A DNA stretch of 64,000 nucleotides. Origin: Geothrix limicola. Its GTDB lineage: Bacteria; Acidobacteriota; Holophagae; Holophagales; Holophagaceae. This document shows positions 8,718-16,590 of this stretch, in pieces. Under the pieces are notes generated by a model. It saw only the letters and a program-made list of their open reading frames with translations, was not told the origin of the DNA and searched no databases. Within the stretch, counting starts at the first letter, position 1, and the number at the start of each line of letters is the position of its first letter. The translations under genes were made by a program, and so were the position numbers. Location: positions 1,267,990 through 1,331,989 of the forward strand of contig NZ_BSDE01000001.1 of the NCBI RefSeq assembly GCF_030268085.1, given 5' to 3'.

Positions 8718-10058
8718 ATGGCCTTTGACGTCGTCATGCCCCAGATGGGCGAAAGCATCGCTGAAGCCACCGTGCTCAAGTGGCACAAGCAGGTGGGTGA
8801 TGTGATCGCCAAAGACGACACCCTCTACGAGATCAGCACCGACAAGGTGGACGCGGAGATCCCCGCGCCCGCCGCCGGAACCCTGCTGGAAATTCTCGTG
8901 GACGTGAACGTCACGGTTCCCGTGGGCACCGTGGTGGCTCGCATCGGCAGCGCATCGGAAAAGCCCGCGGGCGCCCCGGCTCCCGCGGCCGCCGCGACCC
9001 CGGCCCCGGCTGCGGCTGCGACCGCTCCCGTGGCGGTGGTGCCCGTCGTCCTCGAGGATGACAACAGCCTGGAAGGCCGCCTGAAATCCAAGAGCAGCCC
9101 CCTGGTGCGCGAAATGGCCAAGCAGCACGGCATCGACCTCGCCAAGGTCCAAGGTTCGGGCCAGGCCGGCCGCGTGACCAAGGAAGATCTGGAGGCCTAC
9201 CTCGCCAAGGGCCCGGCACCCAGCGCCCCCGCGGCCGCGAGCATCGCCCCTGCCCTGCCCGCCGTTCACGATCCTTCTGCACCCACCATGGGCCTCACGC
9301 CCGCCCTGTCCGTGGCGCCTGCCCCCGCCATGCCCGCCTTCGCGGCCGGCGAGCGGGTGAAGGTCGAACCCATGAGCCGCATGCGCAAGATCATCGCGGA
9401 CGGCATGGTGGCCAGCCGCCGCACCTCGGCCCACGTCTACACGGTCTTTGAGATCGACATGACCCACGTGGCCCAGCTGCGCAACAAGCACAAGAAGGCC
9501 TTCGAGGCCCAGTTCGGCACCAAGCTGAGCTTCATGCCCTTCATCATGATGGCGGCCTGCAAGGCCCTGCGCGCCTATCCCGTGGCCAACGCCTCGGTGG
9601 ACGGCGACAACATCGTCTACAAGCAGGACATCAACCTCGGCATCGCCGTGAGTCTGGACTGGGGCCTCATCGTCCCCGTCGTGAAAAACGCCGACATGAT
9701 GAACCTCGGCGGCCTGGCCCGCAGCATGAACGACCTGGCCGAGCGCGCTCGTTCCAAGCAGCTCAAGCCCGACGAAATCAGCGGCGGCACCTTCACCATC
9801 ACCAACCCCGGTGTCTACGGCGACACCTTCGGCCTGCCCATCATCAACCAGCCCCAGGTGGCCATCCAGGGCGTGGGCGCCATCGTGAAGCGCCCCGTCG
9901 TCATCACCGGCCCTGACGGCACCGACTTCATCGCCATCCGCCAGATGATGTTCAGCAGCCTCGGCTTCGATCACCGCATCATCGACGGTGCCACCGGCGA
10001 TCTCTTCATGGCCTTCGTCAAGAAGGAGCTGGAGACGTCGACCTTCGGGCTGGAGTAG
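8718..10058 (+). CDS. sucB: Dihydrolipoamide acyltransferase E2 (2-oxoglutarate dehydrogenase type)
   Basis: E2 core of a 2-oxo acid dehydrogenase complex. The 446-residue protein has one lipoyl domain with Lys43 in EISTDKVDAEIPAP, an Ala/Pro hinge, a peripheral-subunit-binding domain (SSPLVREMAKQHGIDLAKVQGSG), a second Ala/Pro hinge and a catalytic domain with GTFTITNPG and the active-site FDHRIIDGATG. I took the ATG at 8718, preceded by AGGAG; an in-frame start further upstream would overlap gatA. E1 and E3 genes are not adjacent, so succinyl versus branched-chain specificity is inferred. Confidence 0.88.
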   Translation: MAFDVVMPQMGESIAEATVLKWHKQVGDVIAKDDTLYEISTDKVDAEIPAPAAGTLLEILVDVNVTVPVGTVVARIGSASEKPAGAPAPAAAATPAPAAAATAPVAVVPVVLEDDNSLEGRLKSKSSPLVREMAKQHGIDLAKVQGSGQAGRVTKEDLEAYLAKGPAPSAPAAASIAPALPAVHDPSAPTMGLTPALSVAPAPAMPAFAAGERVKVEPMSRMRKIIADGMVASRRTSAHVYTVFEIDMTHVAQLRNKHKKAFEAQFGTKLSFMPFIMMAACKALRAYPVANASVDGDNIVYKQDINLGIAVSLDWGLIVPVVKNADMMNLGGLARSMNDLAERARSKQLKPDEISGGTFTITNPGVYGDTFGLPIINQPQVAIQGVGAIVKRPVVITGPDGTDFIAIRQMMFSSLGFDHRIIDGATGDLFMAFVKKELETSTFGLE

Positions 10059-10074
10059 TCGCCATCTCGAATCG

Positions 10075-10103
10075 AAAAGGGGCTCCGATTGGAGCCCCTT
10101 TTT
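10075..10103. terminator. Intrinsic terminator between sucB and dnaB
   Basis: A 12-bp stem (AAAAGGGGCTCC and complement) with a GATT loop ends in TTTTT on the plus strand and starts with AAAA, so it can act for both the sucB (+) and dnaB (-) transcripts, which converge here. Confidence 0.85.
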
Positions 10104-10118
10104 GTCATTGAGTCATTC

Positions 10119-11492
10119 CTAGTAGGGGCTGGTCTCCCGCACCAGTTCGCGGTACATCGCGTACTCGCCCTGGAAGTGGAGCGGGATGATGGCCGTGGGG
10201 CCGTTGCGGTGCTTGGCGACGATCAGTTCAGCCGAGGAGAGATCCGCATCGCCGTCAGTGGTAGCCACCATCTTGCGGTGAATGAAGGCCACCATGTCCG
10301 CGTCCTGCTCGATGGCACCGGAATCGCGCAGGTCACTGAGCTGGGGGCGGCCACCCGTGCGGTGTTCCACCTCACGGTTCAACTGGGAGAGCACCACCAC
10401 GGGAATGCCGAAATCCTTGGCCATGATCTTGAGGCCACGGCTGATTTCGCCGATGCGGACCGCCTCGTTCTGCTTGGCACCGCGGCTTCCCTCCGGGCTG
10501 CTGAGGAGCTGCAGGTAGTCGATGATGACGAACTCGATCTTCCGGTTGCTCTGGCTGCCCTGCTTCACCACCATGTTGCGGATCTGAGGCACGGTGATCG
10601 AGGCCAGGTCTGAGATGAACAGCGGCATCTGGGCCAGCTCGTCCCGGGTCTTCAGCACGTGGTCCATCCGTCCGCTGGCTTTGCCCGATTGGAAGTCCTT
10701 CATGTTCGTCTGGCTTTTCGCCGAGAGCAGGCGCATGAAGACTTCCTCGTGGCTCATTTCGAGGCTGAAGAAGGCACCGCAGTGACCGGGCCTTCCGTCG
10801 CGATCCTGAGCCGCGCGGAGGATCCAGTTGAGGGCCAGCGCGGTCTTACCGATGCCGGGGCGGGCGGCAAGCACGATGAGGTTGCCGGGCTGGAAGCCCT
10901 GGGTCAGTTCGTCGAAGCGACTGAACCCGACGCGGATGCCCGGGGAAAGCCGGCCTTCCATTCGATCGGCGAGGCGCTCCATGGCCTCATCCGCGACGGC
11001 CTCGATGGACAGCAGCCCCTTGGCTTTGGCGTCCCCCTGGGCCAGATGGAAGAGGCTCTGGGCGGTCTGATCCACCAGGAGCTCGGGTGCCTCTTCCTCT
11101 TCGGCAGCCTGGCGCACGAGCTGGGCGCCCAGGTGCACGAGGCGGCGCAGCTTGGCCTTGCGACGGATCACGTCAGCCAGGACCTGGGGACGCTCTACGT
11201 CCTCGCCAGCCAGCAGCTCCACGAGGCCCGGATAGCCGCCCACCTTGTTGAGGCTGTCGTCCTGATCCAGCGCGTCCTTCAAGGTCAAGGAACTGACCTC
11301 GACCTGGGCTTCGATGAGGGTCTTCAGAGCCCGGAACACGGCCCGGTGGGCCGGGTGCACGAAATCGTCCTCGGACAGCATGAACACGGCTTCGCTGGCG
11401 ACGAAGCCTGCCCCCGGCGCACAGCAGGTCGCCAGGAAGGATCGCTCCGCATCGATATCCTCCGGAAGCCGCTCCGGAAGCCAGTCAGCCAT
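10119..11492 (-). CDS. dnaB: Replicative DNA helicase DnaB
   Basis: Hexameric helicase that unwinds DNA at the replication fork. The 457-residue product has the N-terminal helical DnaB domain (PEDIDAERSFLATCC) and a RecA-like domain with Walker A ARPGIGKTALALN, Walker B EFVIIDYLQLL, and the C-terminal LSQLNREVEHR and GAIEQDADMVAFIHR motifs. The ATG at 11492 is preferred because GGGAG is 5 bases upstream; two GTG codons just before it are alternatives. No intein is inserted in the Walker region. Confidence 0.95.
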   Translation of the reverse strand: MADWLPERLPEDIDAERSFLATCCAPGAGFVASEAVFMLSEDDFVHPAHRAVFRALKTLIEAQVEVSSLTLKDALDQDDSLNKVGGYPGLVELLAGEDVERPQVLADVIRRKAKLRRLVHLGAQLVRQAAEEEEAPELLVDQTAQSLFHLAQGDAKAKGLLSIEAVADEAMERLADRMEGRLSPGIRVGFSRFDELTQGFQPGNLIVLAARPGIGKTALALNWILRAAQDRDGRPGHCGAFFSLEMSHEEVFMRLLSAKSQTNMKDFQSGKASGRMDHVLKTRDELAQMPLFISDLASITVPQIRNMVVKQGSQSNRKIEFVIIDYLQLLSSPEGSRGAKQNEAVRIGEISRGLKIMAKDFGIPVVVLSQLNREVEHRTGGRPQLSDLRDSGAIEQDADMVAFIHRKMVATTDGDADLSSAELIVAKHRNGPTAIIPLHFQGEYAMYRELVRETSPY

Positions 11493-11509
11493 CACCACTC
11501 CCGTCTAAA

Positions 11510-14500
11510 TCAGAGTCCAGGAGGAGTGTAGCCCCCGCCATTCACATCCACAAAGATCGGGTTGGTGATGGCGATGGGATAGATGCCCTTCATGATCTTG
11601 TTCCAGGGACTTCCATCATTCTTGCCGGGGGCCGACTCGCCCTTGTACGGGCCCGTCTGCGTGCGGGACACGCCGGCTTCGACCACGAACCAGGCGTCCT
11701 TGCCTGCGGGCATGGGCACCGTCACGGTGGCCGTCCGCAGACGGGGATCGCTCGCCGAAGCCGCAAAGCTCGCCATCGGCACCTGGATGGGGGCGGCGCC
11801 GTTCACGACCACCCTGACTTCATCCACGGGAACCCAATCCGGCGCGACCAGCGAGATGCTGACATCCACACTGGAAACCGGACCGGCCACCAGGCCGCCA
11901 GGGCCGACACCACCCACGGAAACGTCCAGCATGGGGCCCGTCGAAGCCACCGCGGCGCCGCTGCGGAGGGCCGTCAGCACGGGGGTGAGGGTGTCCTGCG
12001 TCAGAGGCGTGGTGCCCACCTTCAGGTAGGTCCGGGCCAGACCCACGGGGGTATCCAGGCTGTAGCGCGCCGCGGAAAGCCCCAGTCCCTTGGTGAAGGC
12101 CGTGGGAGTCTGCTGGTTCAGGAGGGCGAACCAGTCGTCCCGGACCGTAGAAAACTCCGCGTACCAGGCCGTGGGATCGGCCGGATTGCAACCTTCGGCT
12201 CGCAACAATTCGAGGGCGTCGAAATCGCCCACATGCTTGCCGAGGGAGGCAGGACCTGTTGCGGTCCACCAGCTGTTCACCCCCGTGCCCAGCGGCACGG
12301 TCCGGTCAAATCCCCGCACGGTGAACAGGCCCTTGGCGCTCCTGGGCTGATGGATGATCGTGTAGCCACCCTCGGCCTGGGTGATGAACTCCGCCAGGTT
12401 CCAGCCCTTGGAAGGCCGGGCGCCGCCGTTGCGGTCCGATGTCGGAGCGGGTGTGAACAAGGCGGTCACGAATCCATCGCTGAGGGTGGCGCTGCGGGCG
12501 CCCACCACGAAGGGATCGTTCCCCAGGGGGGCCCGTTGTGCATCCGTCACTTGCGGAATATCGATTTCGGCACGGAACTCCGTGCGGAGGGCCGTGGGAT
12601 CCGTCAGCACATCTTCTTCCGTGCGCGCCACCACCTGGACGCCCTCGGCCGTCGCGGAACTGAGCATTTCGCCCGGATTCAAGCCGCCCGTGGTGGCCTG
12701 AGTGGGAGAGGGAAGGTCGAAGCTCGTCCAACCGGCGGGCAACACGGGCTTGGTCACCACGAATTCATGACTCACCGCCGTCTGCCCGTCGAACACCGCC
12801 ACCGGCAGGGTATCCAGGTGCGACAAAGGACCACGGGTGCCATAGACCACGTAGTTGCCAGGCTGGAAGGACATTGTCGCTGAGGCAGCGGCCCCGAAAG
12901 CGGTACCGAAGATCTGATTGCCTGCTGTGTAGTGGTAGGCGCCGTAGTTTTGGCCTACTGGCAGCTTCGCCTTGACAACTTCATTGAAGAGACTGGACAG
13001 CCGACGCGCCCGCTGCACGTTCGGGTCCGGGGCGTTGATCCCCTGGAAGGTCATGCGCAGAGGGTTCAAGCCGCCGGATTCCATGGTTCCGGCCTCACGA
13101 GTCGTAAAGAACTGTGAGCGCTGCTTCCAATGAATGACGTTGCCCGCGGTATCAATCACTTCGTCGCGCTCGGGAGCCAGCGATTCCGTCAAGTGCCAGG
13201 CCTGCGTCTTGGAAAGCGTGATGGGGGTAACCAGGTAGGGACGCGTCGTATCGAATGCGTTCATCCCCTGGTAGAGCGGCGCGCCCTGCTGGAGGGCATT
13301 TCGCACACTGATCCTGTAGGGGAGGGTAAATCCAGGATGAGACGAGTCCGGAATCGCAGGAAGAAGCAGTCCGACCGACCCCCCGATTGAACTCAAAGCA
13401 ACCGGTTCCCGCCACTCCACCCGCTCCAGCTGCCAGTTTTCAGGCTGGTAGGCCGGATTGGCGGGATCCGTAAGATCCCACTTGATCGGCCCCTGATAGG
13501 TGTACCGCTCGAAACGGAATTCCGTTTGAAGCGGGCCGCCGGGCGCCGCCGTGCCAAATGAGTCAAAGGACAGGTACCCCAGATCCTGCCCACGCAGGAG
13601 CGCCCGAGCTTGATTCATTTGGTTGAACGCGGTCGTAGCCTGGGCTGGAAGGGACGCAGAAGAGCTCGGCCCGCCGGTGACGTACAACCGGCGGCGATAG
13701 GTGATGGATTGGCCGCTGGATAGGCTGGCCGGCGGAAGGCTTCCCACCACCAGGCGGCCAGGCACAACGGGGCGATTTTCCGTCAGGCTGTGCTGCGGAT
13801 CCGAGGCCACCAGCACCGCATCCACATCCACGGGGAGGATGCCGAGGGAGGTATGGGAATCCAGCGTGCTGCCCGCGGATTCCGCGCCCATGAGCCCCAC
13901 CATGGGGGCCTGCACGCTGTTGAGCAGGGGCTGCGCGAAATCGGTACCTGGAATCTCGACACCCCAGGCATTGGCGGGAAGCGCCGAGCCGTTGAGGTCC
14001 GAGACCGCGGGCACCGCGAAACGGAAGCCGCCCCCGTGCTGGGAAAGGTAGTCGCCCACGCTGGTCACGGGAAGGGTGGATCCGCTCGCGGGGGTGAGGG
14101 TTGTTTCCAGCGTGTAGAAGGATTCGCCCTTGCCGAGCGTGATCTTGTGGACCACCGAAACGCCCGTCACGCGCCCCTGGGCGTCGGTGGCCACGCCCAG
14201 TTTGCCCTTGGGATCCAGGAGATATCCCTGCATCTCCAGGAAGACCCCATTGACCTGGGTGCCAGGAGTGAAGCGGTCGAACACCAGGGGCAGATCCGGA
14301 TCCTGATTGGCCACAGGACCCAGGCGTTCCAGCATGTCCGAGGGCATGGAGACGCGGTGGAAGCTCTGGTCGAGGGCGATGGATCCGATGTCGAGGATGG
14401 CACCACCCGAGGCCGCGCCGAACTGGCCGTCCCGATCGCCAAACACCGCGCCGTCCACCGCAAGCTGCACGGAGTCGTTGCCCAGGAAGTAATCGCCGGG

Positions 14501-14734
14501 ACCGGCCGTCGCCTTCAAACCGAGGATGCGGTCACCCCCGGTCGCCGGAATCTCTTCCACGGCCACGGCAGGCCGGGAGACGCCCGTGGCCCGGAAGCAC
14601 CCCATGCCGCCGGCCGCCAGGGCCAGCGCGAGAGGGGCCAGCATCCGGAGATGGCCGGGGAGGGTGCTCCGGAAGGTGGCGATGGAATCAGGGCTCATGT
14701 TCATCAAGTGATCTCGCAGGAAGCGGAGGTCCAT
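11510..14734 (-). CDS. Large probable lipoprotein with a degenerate CehA/McbA-like PHP domain
   Basis: A 1074-residue exported protein. A hydrophobic leader (MLAPLALALAAGGMGC) ends at Cys46, an imperfect lipobox. I do not recognise the first ~650 residues, which look beta-rich. The C-terminal ~400 residues follow the layout I know from CehA/McbA-type PHP metallohydrolases: FDLPSP where DLHxH is expected, TAEGVQVVARTEED where AEGVEVxxxTDHN is expected, then TIIHQPRS, FDALELLRAEG, a LLNQQTPTAF segment and PVGLARTYLKVG. Most metal-ligand residues are replaced, so it is probably not an active hydrolase. Start uncertain: ATGs at 14704 and 14698 are alternatives. Confidence 0.6.
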   Translation of the reverse strand: MDLRFLRDHLMNMSPDSIATFRSTLPGHLRMLAPLALALAAGGMGCFRATGVSRPAVAVEEIPATGGDRILGLKATAGPGDYFLGNDSVQLAVDGAVFGDRDGQFGAASGGAILDIGSIALDQSFHRVSMPSDMLERLGPVANQDPDLPLVFDRFTPGTQVNGVFLEMQGYLLDPKGKLGVATDAQGRVTGVSVVHKITLGKGESFYTLETTLTPASGSTLPVTSVGDYLSQHGGGFRFAVPAVSDLNGSALPANAWGVEIPGTDFAQPLLNSVQAPMVGLMGAESAGSTLDSHTSLGILPVDVDAVLVASDPQHSLTENRPVVPGRLVVGSLPPASLSSGQSITYRRRLYVTGGPSSSASLPAQATTAFNQMNQARALLRGQDLGYLSFDSFGTAAPGGPLQTEFRFERYTYQGPIKWDLTDPANPAYQPENWQLERVEWREPVALSSIGGSVGLLLPAIPDSSHPGFTLPYRISVRNALQQGAPLYQGMNAFDTTRPYLVTPITLSKTQAWHLTESLAPERDEVIDTAGNVIHWKQRSQFFTTREAGTMESGGLNPLRMTFQGINAPDPNVQRARRLSSLFNEVVKAKLPVGQNYGAYHYTAGNQIFGTAFGAAASATMSFQPGNYVVYGTRGPLSHLDTLPVAVFDGQTAVSHEFVVTKPVLPAGWTSFDLPSPTQATTGGLNPGEMLSSATAEGVQVVARTEEDVLTDPTALRTEFRAEIDIPQVTDAQRAPLGNDPFVVGARSATLSDGFVTALFTPAPTSDRNGGARPSKGWNLAEFITQAEGGYTIIHQPRSAKGLFTVRGFDRTVPLGTGVNSWWTATGPASLGKHVGDFDALELLRAEGCNPADPTAWYAEFSTVRDDWFALLNQQTPTAFTKGLGLSAARYSLDTPVGLARTYLKVGTTPLTQDTLTPVLTALRSGAAVASTGPMLDVSVGGVGPGGLVAGPVSSVDVSISLVAPDWVPVDEVRVVVNGAAPIQVPMASFAASASDPRLRTATVTVPMPAGKDAWFVVEAGVSRTQTGPYKGESAPGKNDGSPWNKIMKGIYPIAITNPIFVDVNGGGYTPPGL

Positions 14735-14770
14735 GGGTCTGGGCGGACGAAAGGTCTATGCTAACTCACG

Positions 14771-15454
14771 ATGCCGATCTCCGCCTTCCTTCATCGCTGC
14801 TGGCAACACCGGTGGCCCCTGATCCTGGTCCCGACGCTGGCCCTCCTGGGAGATTTGCTCTGGACCCTGGGAAGGTTCCCCGCCATGCATCACCTCCAGA
14901 TCTTCGAGGCCGACCGCCTCCCTCCCGTCGGTGGGGCGGTGCTGGTGCTGGGTGCAGGTGTCTACAGCGACGGAGAACCCACGTCCATTCTCGGGGGAAG
15001 GCTGAGGACGGCCCTGGAGCTCTACCGAAGCGGCAAGGTCCGGTGGTTCCTCGTCTCCGGCGACAACCGGCATCCCACGTACAACGAACCCCAGGCCATG
15101 CGCCGCTGGCTGATCCGGCAGGGCGTGCCGCCTATCCACATCGTCAGCGACTATGCCGGCAACCGCACCTGGGACAGCCTCCGGCGCGCCCAGGCCGTGT
15201 TCGGCCAGCGCCAGATCGTGATCGTGACCTCGGATTTTCACCTGCCCAGGGCCCTGTACTTGGCGGATCGCATGGGCCTGATGGCCTGGGGTGTCCCCGC
15301 CCGGACCGATGATCGGCCCTGGACCTCGAAGGCGCGGTTCTGGGCCCGCGAATACGTCGCGCGGCACCTGGCCCTCTGGGACGCCTGGTTCCCGCCGGAT
15401 GCCCGGCTCGGCCCCCGTGAACCCACACCGGACGATTGGAACCCCGCACGATGA
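14771..15454 (+). CDS. SanA/YdcF-family (DUF218) membrane-anchored protein
   Basis: A 227-residue protein with one N-terminal membrane helix (about residues 14-32) and a periplasmic DUF218 domain. Visible family motifs are VLVLGAGVYSDGEPTSIL, LVSGDNRHPTYNEPQAM, VSDYAGNRTWDSLRRA and VTSDFHLPRALYLA, which resemble E. coli SanA, a protein linked to envelope permeability. The biochemical activity of the family is not firmly known. Its stop overlaps the start of the thiolase gene (ATGA). The upstream gene is divergent, with only 36 bases between the starts. Confidence 0.8.
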   Translation: MPISAFLHRCWQHRWPLILVPTLALLGDLLWTLGRFPAMHHLQIFEADRLPPVGGAVLVLGAGVYSDGEPTSILGGRLRTALELYRSGKVRWFLVSGDNRHPTYNEPQAMRRWLIRQGVPPIHIVSDYAGNRTWDSLRRAQAVFGQRQIVIVTSDFHLPRALYLADRMGLMAWGVPARTDDRPWTSKARFWAREYVARHLALWDAWFPPDARLGPREPTPDDWNPAR

Positions 15455-16590
15455 AGCAAGCTCAAGATCCGGTGATCCTCGCAGCCCGGCGACTGCCCCA
15501 GGGGCGCTATGGCGGCAGCCTGGCGGGCCAGGGCGCCGTCGGCCTGGGCCTTTCCGTGGTGGAGGATCTGCTCGGTGACCCCGCCCTGCCCCGCCCCGGC
15601 AGCCTGTTGTGGGGCATGGCCCGCAGCCACACTCAGGGCATGAACCCGGCCCGCACCCTGGCCCTGAAGGCCGGCCTCCCGCACGACACCCCCGCCTTCA
15701 CCGTCAACATGGCTTGCGGATCCAGCCTGCAGGCCCTCATCCTCGCAGCCCAGCGGCTAAGGGAGGCCGAGGCGCCCGTCCTCATCGGGGGCAGCGAGGC
15801 CATGTCCGATACGCCCCATTTGGTGCCGGGCCTGCGCTGGGGCTTCCGCATGGGTCATCGCCAGGTGCCCGACGTCATGCATCAGGATGGCCTGCGCTGT
15901 CCCGTCACGGGCCTCCTGATGGGGGAGACCATCGAGCGGCTGGTGGCGAAGCGCGGCATCACGCGGCTCGAAGCCGATGCCTGGGCGGCGGAAGGCCATC
16001 GGCGGGCGGCGCAGGCGGACTTCCGCGCCGAACTCGTCCCTCATCCGAAGCTCGACCACGATGAGTCCATCCGTCCGGACCTGACGGAGGAATCCCTGGC
16101 CAGGCTCGCGCCGGTCTTCGATCCCCAGGGCCAGCTCACGGCGGGCAACGCTTCCGCCCTGTCCGACGGGGCGGCCAGCCTTCTCGTCGCGCGGCGCGAC
16201 CAGGCGGGTGATGCAAAGCCCCTGGCCCGCATCCTCGGCTGGAGCGAGGCCGGCGTGGACCCCATGGACATGGGCGAAGCTCCCGTGGCCGCGGTCCGGC
16301 GCCTGCTCGCCGCCCAGGGCCTGAGCTTGGCGGACGTCGACCTCTGGGAACTCAACGAAGCCTTCTCGGCCCAGCTGCTGGTCTGCCAGCGCCACCTGGA
16401 GATCCCCCCCGAACGACTGAACGTGGCGGGCGGCGGTGTGGCCCTGGGTCATCCCATCGGCGCCTCGGGCGCGCGCATCGTCTGCACCCTCGTCCACCAG
16501 CTGCGCCGGCGCGGCGGCGGTCTCGGCGTGGCCACCATCGGTATCGGAGGCGGCCTGGGCCTGGCGCTGCTGATCGAGACGGAAGTCTAG
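15451..16590 (+). CDS. Thiolase-family protein (acetyl-CoA acyltransferase-like) lacking the second cysteine
   Basis: A 379-residue thiolase fold. The acyl-accepting Cys89 is present (NMACGSSLQ), as are NEAFSAQ and the catalytic-His motif GHPIGASGAR. The C-terminal motif reads TIGIGGGLG, so Gly364 occupies the position of the general-base cysteine of CIGGG. Either the base is supplied differently or the enzyme does a variant reaction. The ATG at 15451 overlaps the preceding stop. Its own stop overlaps the convergent gene by 4 bases. Probable role: acyl-CoA cleavage or condensation; substrate unknown. Confidence 0.82.
   Translation: MKQAQDPVILAARRLPQGRYGGSLAGQGAVGLGLSVVEDLLGDPALPRPGSLLWGMARSHTQGMNPARTLALKAGLPHDTPAFTVNMACGSSLQALILAAQRLREAEAPVLIGGSEAMSDTPHLVPGLRWGFRMGHRQVPDVMHQDGLRCPVTGLLMGETIERLVAKRGITRLEADAWAAEGHRRAAQADFRAELVPHPKLDHDESIRPDLTEESLARLAPVFDPQGQLTAGNASALSDGAASLLVARRDQAGDAKPLARILGWSEAGVDPMDMGEAPVAAVRRLLAAQGLSLADVDLWELNEAFSAQLLVCQRHLEIPPERLNVAGGGVALGHPIGASGARIVCTLVHQLRRRGGGLGVATIGIGGGLGLALLIETEV

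Noticed and set aside
8667..9974. A 435-codon minus-strand frame opposite sucB
   Set aside because: Mirror of the E2 reading frame; Gly/His/Val-rich low complexity, no start signal.
10119..11492. Intein in DnaB
   Set aside because: Walker A and surrounding motifs are contiguous and the protein has normal length.
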